64,000 nt of DNA from Paramarasmius palmivorus. Lineage: Eukaryota; Basidiomycota; Agaricomycetes; Agaricales; Marasmiaceae. This document shows positions 58,459 to 64,000 of the stretch, in pieces. The position numbers and the translations under genes were made by a program. Under the pieces are notes generated by a model. That model worked only from the letters and a program-made list of their open reading frames with translations, was not told the DNA's origin and searched no databases. The stretch's first letter is position 1; every line of letters starts with the position of its first letter. The stretch lies in contig JAYKXP010000005.1 of the NCBI GenBank assembly GCA_037176845.1, positions 124,001-188,000 on the forward strand. The letters are read 5' to 3'.

Positions 58459-59407
58459 GAGAGCCTCCAAGCTGCCGCTTAATGCGATTGTGTCCACGTG
58501 AGCTGCCCGACGCGTTTAGCGGGCATTTTGTTCCTCTCTTCTCTACCTCCATCTGTTAGATCCCGCTTAGTCTCAATCGCGCCCTGGAACCCTGTCCTGG
58601 AGAAAACTCTTTGGTCTGTATACTCGCAGAACCTGTACGATCAGCTTTGGCTGGGACACGCAAGGGACACGCGTGCAGAACTGCCCCCTAATCTAAATTA
58701 CATGATGTCCGTCAACCTGTGCCTATTGGTGCGTGTACATCTCGAATGCATACCACCTTGCACCCTATGGCCTTCCTCAAATTTACGAGACAAGCTATTC
58801 TTTGCTACCAACACATATGCTCAAAAAGTAATTTTCAGCCTCTGTACGAAGTCCATGCAGTCACCCGCGGTCGGGCCACAAGAATCTTTTTATGCATGCC
58901 AAGGTGCCCAGTCAATGAAAAGCTGTGAAATCGCGACGGATTGAGCAGCATTTGATCAATTCGAGGTTGTTATTTTAGTCCCGAAGCACACGTCCTCACC
59001 TCCGGTCCTTAGACTGGGCATCCACCTTTTGCTGCTTTCCCTGCATTCCCCTACCTGTCATAGGCTATTTCTCGAAGCAAGTCATGCTGGTGATAGGCCT
59101 GCCTAACAAAGCTACCAAAAGTCCTTTATCGTTCTGGTAGGTTCTGGTGCTCCCAAAACAGTTCTTCGATCCAAAAATATCCGACGCCAAGAGAACCGGA
59201 GCGATAGATTGATAGATACATGTGTGAACAAATGGGGAAAAAGGAGCGGGAGTTCCACACACCAGAGCATGCCAAGGCTTTCTCGTTAAAAAAAGGCTTC
59301 GCTTTAGCATATAAATCAAGTTTCGAGGATGGCACCGATCCAGCAACCTCCCCGCACTTGCCTCTCTATCAGAGACTTCAGTGACCTCATCCAAACCTCA
59401 TCCAACA
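58459..59407. promoter_or_regulatory. Divergent promoter region; TATA box before the small gene at 59408
   Basis: About 950 bases without a supportable gene; an open frame of 148 codons at 58498 lacks protein character. TATAAA at 59310-59315 lies 93 bases before the next start codon on the plus strand, followed by a short CA-rich leader. Confidence 0.45.
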
Positions 59408-60096
59408 ATGTCCCTCAAAGAGTCTTCCTCACACGCAATGTTATACAACGCCAATCAACTCATACAAACGCCACCTCCCCCTACACTCCGAGAAATCCTT
59501 ACTGCGTATCGCACAAAGGGTGACGGGGATAGGGAAATGCTTCTGGCAATGCTCAACGCAAAAGCTGCTGAGGATCAGGTAAATACCGCCGGTTCCTATT
59601 GCCCGTGCCGCTGTCTGACTAACATTTTGTGTTTCAGCGGTTAGCACAAACTGCGTCACTACAACGCGCAATGCTGGAGACGTGCCAATACTCTAGTGCA
59701 CACCCCACACTACCACCTCTTCACTTTGGTGCACAATCACCAGCTCCACGCTATCCTTCTCCGTCCGCGTACAGTGCGGACGAACGCTCCGAATACCAAT
59801 CGCGCGGGTACCATACCGTTTCCGAGTCGATGCGCAAGAAGCGCCGCTCCTCCCAATCACCCTATGCTCGCCCAATGTCCCCGAGACAGTTACATCACAG
59901 CGTCCCATACTCCCGTGCGGGACGTGCCAGCCCTGATGTGTTACCACCATCGCCATACTCTGAAGATGCAGGCAGCGCGTCACCGCCACCAAGCAGATCA
60001 TCAGCAATGGGCATTGGTTCCCTGCTTGCTGCATCACGACCAGAGCACAGCTCTCGACGGAGAAGTCCCAGCTGCGATTCAGACTCTAGCTCATAA
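59408..60096 (+). CDS. Ser/Pro-rich small protein of unknown function (209 aa)
   Basis: Exons 59408-59578 and 59638-60096 give 630 nt. The first 75 residues look helical and conserved in character: TLREILTAYRTKGDGDREML, LAMLNAKAAEDQRLAQTASL, LQRAMLETC. The rest is low complexity with Ser/Pro/Tyr/Arg and a basic patch (MRKKRRSSQSPYARPMSP), ending SCDSDSSS. No known domain is recognised; the basic patch may be a nuclear localisation signal. A good TATA box and a single clean intron support a real gene. Confidence 0.65.
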
Positions 60097-60921
60097 CCTT
60101 CTCCTTAACTTATTGCATGTACATCGCTGTGTTTTTTTTTCGTGACGCTTTCGGTTGGGATACCACATTTAAAGTTATCTTGGGTTCCATGTACGCTATG
60201 TAAAATGTAATTGTAGTAGTACTTCCACGCAGTTCCTATAGAGAAGAACTTGCCACATAAAATCAACGCCAACCTCACGCCCAGAACTTCATTACTCCGT
60301 GTGAGACGCCACGATATTATTCCAAGCCTCTTGGTACTGTCAGGACTATCTTGGGCGGCCCAGGCCGGTTCAAGGCACATCTGCAATTCCACAGGGTGAG
60401 AAAATGCCTCACGGGCCTCACCTCCTCAGTAGTTCCACTCAAAAAAGTGCGAGAGTCGGGCTTAGGCTGGCTTGGGACGCAACATTCCGATGTCGCTGGA
60501 TCCGGTCTGCGAAAGCCAAGACCAACATTTGAATGTATGATATTCTTAGACTACATATCGAAAGGTTGTTTCCAAAAATACGTCGTATTACTCCCCTGGT
60601 ATCCTCCGAACAAGTAGTCTGTCATATTGTATGATGCCAAGGGTAGATACTAAGGAAACGGCATGTCAACAGCTTTTTGGGTACTCCTCTCCCTCGAATT
60701 CGGTATCGACAACGGAGTCCGAACATGAATTATGACCTCCGTGGAACGTCCGCAGAGTCCGCCCGAAATAAATGTGGCACTCTCCAAAGGAGTGCATCAT
60801 CGATTGAAAAGTCTTCGCTCAGACGATCACGCCGTAGGCGGGACGACAATGTCCCAATTCGATTGATTCGTCTAAAAGTACACTGAAAAAACTCTAGCGG
60901 CATGACGGGTAATCGATGAGT
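60097..60921. other. Convergent intergenic region
   Basis: About 825 bases between convergent stop codons of the small protein gene and the chitinase. Short open frames only, no recognisable protein. It holds two 3' ends. Confidence 0.4.
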
Positions 60922-63337
60922 CTACGGCTTGAAAACACGGGAATTGACACTTCGTCTGGTAGATGTACATGCCCCGTTATCTTTCCATGCCCCGGAAGAA
61001 CCTGTGGCATAAAGCTGAGCTTGGAAGGGATATGATACGCGGATTTCATAACTAACCTCCTGGTGTGTCGCCCTGAGTCCACCAGTTTGCGGTCCACAAG
61101 TGATTGCTAAGAAAACGCCATTGATCAGAGAGGTCGTGACATTCGGGCTGGACTCACTTGTAAACGGCTGTCATCCCGCCTGTGTATACTGTCGTGCGAG
61201 CCCATTCCGCAACACCGGCGCAGCTTCCTGCGGTAGGCGACCCTGGTGCTGCGGTCGTTGTAGTCGTCGTCGTAGGGGGAGTTGAGCCGGAGCCACTACA
61301 GGCGCTGACTGCGAGACTTTAGACTACAAAGTTCGAATATGTAGGACCAATAGGAACTCACTGGCGCTCCAATCTCCGTTCGGATTACTTGCCGGCTGCG
61401 AAGACGAGAACCATTTCGACTGCCAAGAGGGAATGCTTAGCTTTCGCAACGGCTAGTATGCACGAGTTACCCACCTGCCATATGTACCCACCGAATGAAA
61501 CCTGAGAATTACCGGGATAGTTGTTACCCGCCGCCCAAGCAGGTGCAGAGCAAGAAGGGAAGGTAAATCCAGTTCCTCCAGCGGCTACGAGAGCGTTCTT
61601 GATTGATAGATCGTAGCGACCATTGGCTATACTCGAATGAATAAGTACGAGTATGGGAGTTGCTCGGAAAATTTACCATAAGCCTGTGATGCATCCCTGC
61701 CAACCAAAAGGTTAGATCTTCTCGTGATCGCAGTTGTGGTAGTTACCATAGCATGACTCCTCCAAAGGATGGGAAGCTCTTTCGCATTTGGACTGCAATT
61801 GACTGCAATGTATCCGGGCTCACATAACCGGAGCCAGCAGCAGATGTGGACGCTGGTGCACCGATATAGACCTTAACGTTCTTGTTGGGACTCGTCGTGC
61901 GTGCCCAGTTGTCCCTTCGCAAATACAAAGTTAGTCGTACTCCCGGATCACTATATTCAATGGCATACCAGATTCCGAAGTTCCAATTCTGTAATCGTCG
62001 ACATCAACGGCTGGAGATCGGAATTAAAGTGTGGTCACGTACTGCTGCCTCTCCAAAGTGGGTCAATCCACATGGATTGTTGTAAAACTAGTATTCAAAT
62101 TAGAATAATGTTTTGCGGTCAGGAAACTGAAAAATAGCTACTTGAACTATCCAGAGAAAATGTCAGTCTCAGAATAGACCTCTAGCGATGCTTGACTTAC
62201 CGTAAATTGCGTCGAACTGAGCCGTGTTGAGTACACCTCCCAGTGCACCATCTGGAAATACGCACTGTGGTGCGGCAGTCACATAATACCTGTTTATGCT
62301 CTGTCAATGACCGATGACGACACGGAGCAAGTTCTGTACCCACTTCTTGCTCGCTCCGTTCGCCAGTGACCTAATCTTATTCACAAACGCAGCATAGTGA
62401 TCAGATGAGCCTCCCTCAATGTCCAAGTCGACTCTGAAAGGCATTGAGTTGCATGAAAATCATATGAATTCATTGACTAACCCATCAAGAACGGCTAGAT
62501 GACGCCATGGTTTAGTTTGATGCTTCAAAAAATGGTACGAAGACCTACCGTCTCCAAATGGTCTGGTGCTAGAACTCCCTCCAAGAAACAAGTTCCAAAT
62601 GGTCTGAGCGAATGTTGTGGCTTGGTCGTCGGACGAAAAGCCAACTGAACCAGTCGCGCCACCCAAGCTGAGAGTCACCACTTTACTCCAAGTGTCAATC
62701 CCAAAAATCTGGCACCGGGGTATCTCAAAAACTGCTCACCCTTGCCTTTCGCTTGACACGCTTTGATATCAGATGCGAGAGAAGCACACTGTACACCTTC
62801 AGAATTCATATCCCTCCGAGCACGGGCGCAGACTCACATTCGGAAGATTAGTTCCAGGGAATGTAGCATTATCGACCGCGTTGCAGGTCTTGGTAGTGTA
62901 TCAGAGCTTGTCAACCCTTGATTGAAATGAGGACTCACATTGGCAAGATTGATGGATGGCACACCACCAGGTCCGAAGAACACATTCAAGAAAGCTACTG
63001 GAAAGACGTCGATAGCATTATCCTGAAGGTAGAGTGAGTTTAGATCCCCGTGATTTAACTATCTCAAACCTGGCAATAGAACGAAATTGGCTTCTGAAAG
63101 TTTGCAGTGTCTGAATGCCCTGCTCCATAGGAATTCTGACCCCAATAGCTAAAGAAGTACACGATCAGCGAGATTCGACCGAAGCAAGTAGTGACATACA
63201 CCGCGACCTATAAGAAAGGCATAAGTATAAGCCCAACGCCCTTGGATGAGTGAACGTACGTTATCGTAACGAGAGTTGTCAAAAGCAAATGCCCGAAGAA
63301 ACAGCAGGCTGGAGGCTAAGAAGGCGGAGGGTCTCAT
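60922..63337 (-). CDS. Secreted GH18 (class III) endochitinase with two chitin-binding modules
   Basis: Starts [20 protein letters not shown], a signal peptide. The catalytic domain begins [20 protein letters not shown] and includes [37 protein letters not shown] and the GH18 signature [11 protein letters not shown] with catalytic Glu, then [21 protein letters not shown] and [20 protein letters not shown]. After it come two CBM5/12-type modules: [20 protein letters not shown] with QSKWFS, a linker [16 protein letters not shown], and [19 protein letters not shown] with [15 protein letters not shown], ending FKP. Many short introns. Exon 2 is eight bases (63200-63207) and encodes most of Val-Ala-Val. 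Role: wall remodelling or chitin degradation outside the cell. Confidence 0.93.
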
Positions 63338-64000
63338 TCTGGCCGTGAGTAGCAAGCAGCGGATGAGGCTATTCCAACTGGGCAGAGAGGCTCGACGTGT
63401 TGCTTTTATGTTGTCCAGAGATTCACCGTTGTTTCGACGAATCGATCACTATGGGAAGAGGGTCCATACGTTGAAAAGTCTGGTCGTGCTGCTAAAGGGA
63501 GAATACAAGAATCAGTTCATGCTGGTTGCATGATGCAGCGACCAGTGCACGAGGTGAGCACCTCTTTTTGGGATATAATGATGGTGGGAGACTGAACATG
63601 TGGCGGTAGGGAAGAGGCGAGCAAGAACTGAACGAATATAAAAGCAGGCGGACAAGTGTTGGGCTATCGTGCCGAAGCAATTGGTAGTGTTGATACCACA
63701 TGCATTTGATTGTGATAACCATTTCTCGGCCTGCCCACTTGACTTTTCCGTGGGTAACGCAGCTTAGAGTATATGATTGCGTTCAGATGCACAAGACACC
63801 AACACCACATCCTAAATACAGCTTCGGACTGACGAGTGCGACAGAGAAAACGCCTAAAACAGTTTGTGTCCGAGTCAGTATCTTGCGCTTATATGAATGC
63901 CTTTGGATTACTTGCCAAACGTCCTATATATGGCCAGACTCACCTGAAGGTCGCTGACCATGGTTTTCACCTGGTTATCATCGCCTGAACGAGAAGAAAA
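63338..64000. promoter_or_regulatory. Upstream region of the chitinase gene to the window end
   Basis: 660 bases. For the minus-strand chitinase a TATA-like CATAAAAG lies near 63404-63410, about 70 bases before the start. A plus-strand TATAAAA at 63637-63643 has no recognised gene behind it. The last 60 bases show splice-like signals (minus strand) that could belong to a gene running off the window. Confidence 0.35.

Noticed and set aside
58498..58944. 148-codon open frame starting MSCPTRLAGIL
   Set aside because: No domain, atypical composition, and it begins inside the upstream region of the exonuclease gene with no supporting signals.
63945..64000. Possible exon of a gene running off the window on the minus strand (reads DDNQVKTMVSDLQ before a GTGAGT donor)
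   Set aside because: Too short to assign; a following exon can be read in two frames and no family is recognisable.

Overview
The window is nuclear DNA of a filamentous basidiomycete, most likely an Agaricomycete. Evidence: genes are dense and broken by many 45-60 nt GT-AG introns, the proteins are recognisably fungal (Zn2Cys6 regulator, Mtc1/DUF5427, Blm10 ending in YYA, GH18 chitinase with chitin-binding modules), and promoters are CT-rich with occasional TATA boxes. I saw no rRNA, tRNA, CRISPR array or prokaryotic operon. Gene models below were built by eye from protein similarity, splice signals and reading-frame bookkeeping. For most genes the exon lengths sum to an exact multiple of three; unresolved junctions are stated.

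Layout. 1-3.5 kb: one small unknown gene, then about 2.7 kb without a supportable gene. 3.5-12.3 kb: Ras-like GTPase (+), BTB protein (+), PXMP4-type peroxisomal membrane protein (-), chromodomain protein (-), Mtc1-like protein (+), complex I 30-kDa subunit (-) and splicing factor SPF27 (+), the last two sharing a 57 bp divergent promoter. 12.7-20 kb: a giant disordered protein (+) and the succinyl-CoA ligase beta subunit (-). 20.3-28.7 kb: DinB-like protein (+), Rpd3-class histone deacetylase (+), XPA/Rad14 repair protein (+), peroxisomal acyl-CoA thioesterase ending in SKL (+), dynactin p27 (-) and ribosomal protein eS27 (-). 29.5-37.3 kb: BTG/Tob-domain protein (+), a small TATA/CRE-preceded unknown (+), biotin synthase (+), a REX4/ISG20-fold protein that has lost its catalytic acids (+) and a possible RXT2-like protein (+). 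37.4-48.2 kb: a full Blm10/PSME4 proteasome activator with about 49 introns (+), a HIT-family protein (-) and translin-associated factor X (+). 48.4-64 kb: a single-span membrane protein (-), a Zn2Cys6 regulator whose first intron carries a foldback plus a G-rich heptamer array (+), a RING protein (-), a WRN/RNase D-type exonuclease (-), a small unknown (+) and a secreted GH18 chitinase (-).

The content is mainly core housekeeping: mitochondrial metabolism, peroxisome, chromatin, DNA repair, proteasome and RNA. There is no operon logic, although several neighbours are head-to-head. The most unusual observations are a two-nucleotide micro-exon in the Ras gene, a pseudo-exonuclease with an intact frame but no DEDD residues, the foldback and telomere-like heptamer array inside an otherwise short-intron gene, recurrent 5-9 nt micro-exons, and four GC-AG introns all starting GCAAGT.
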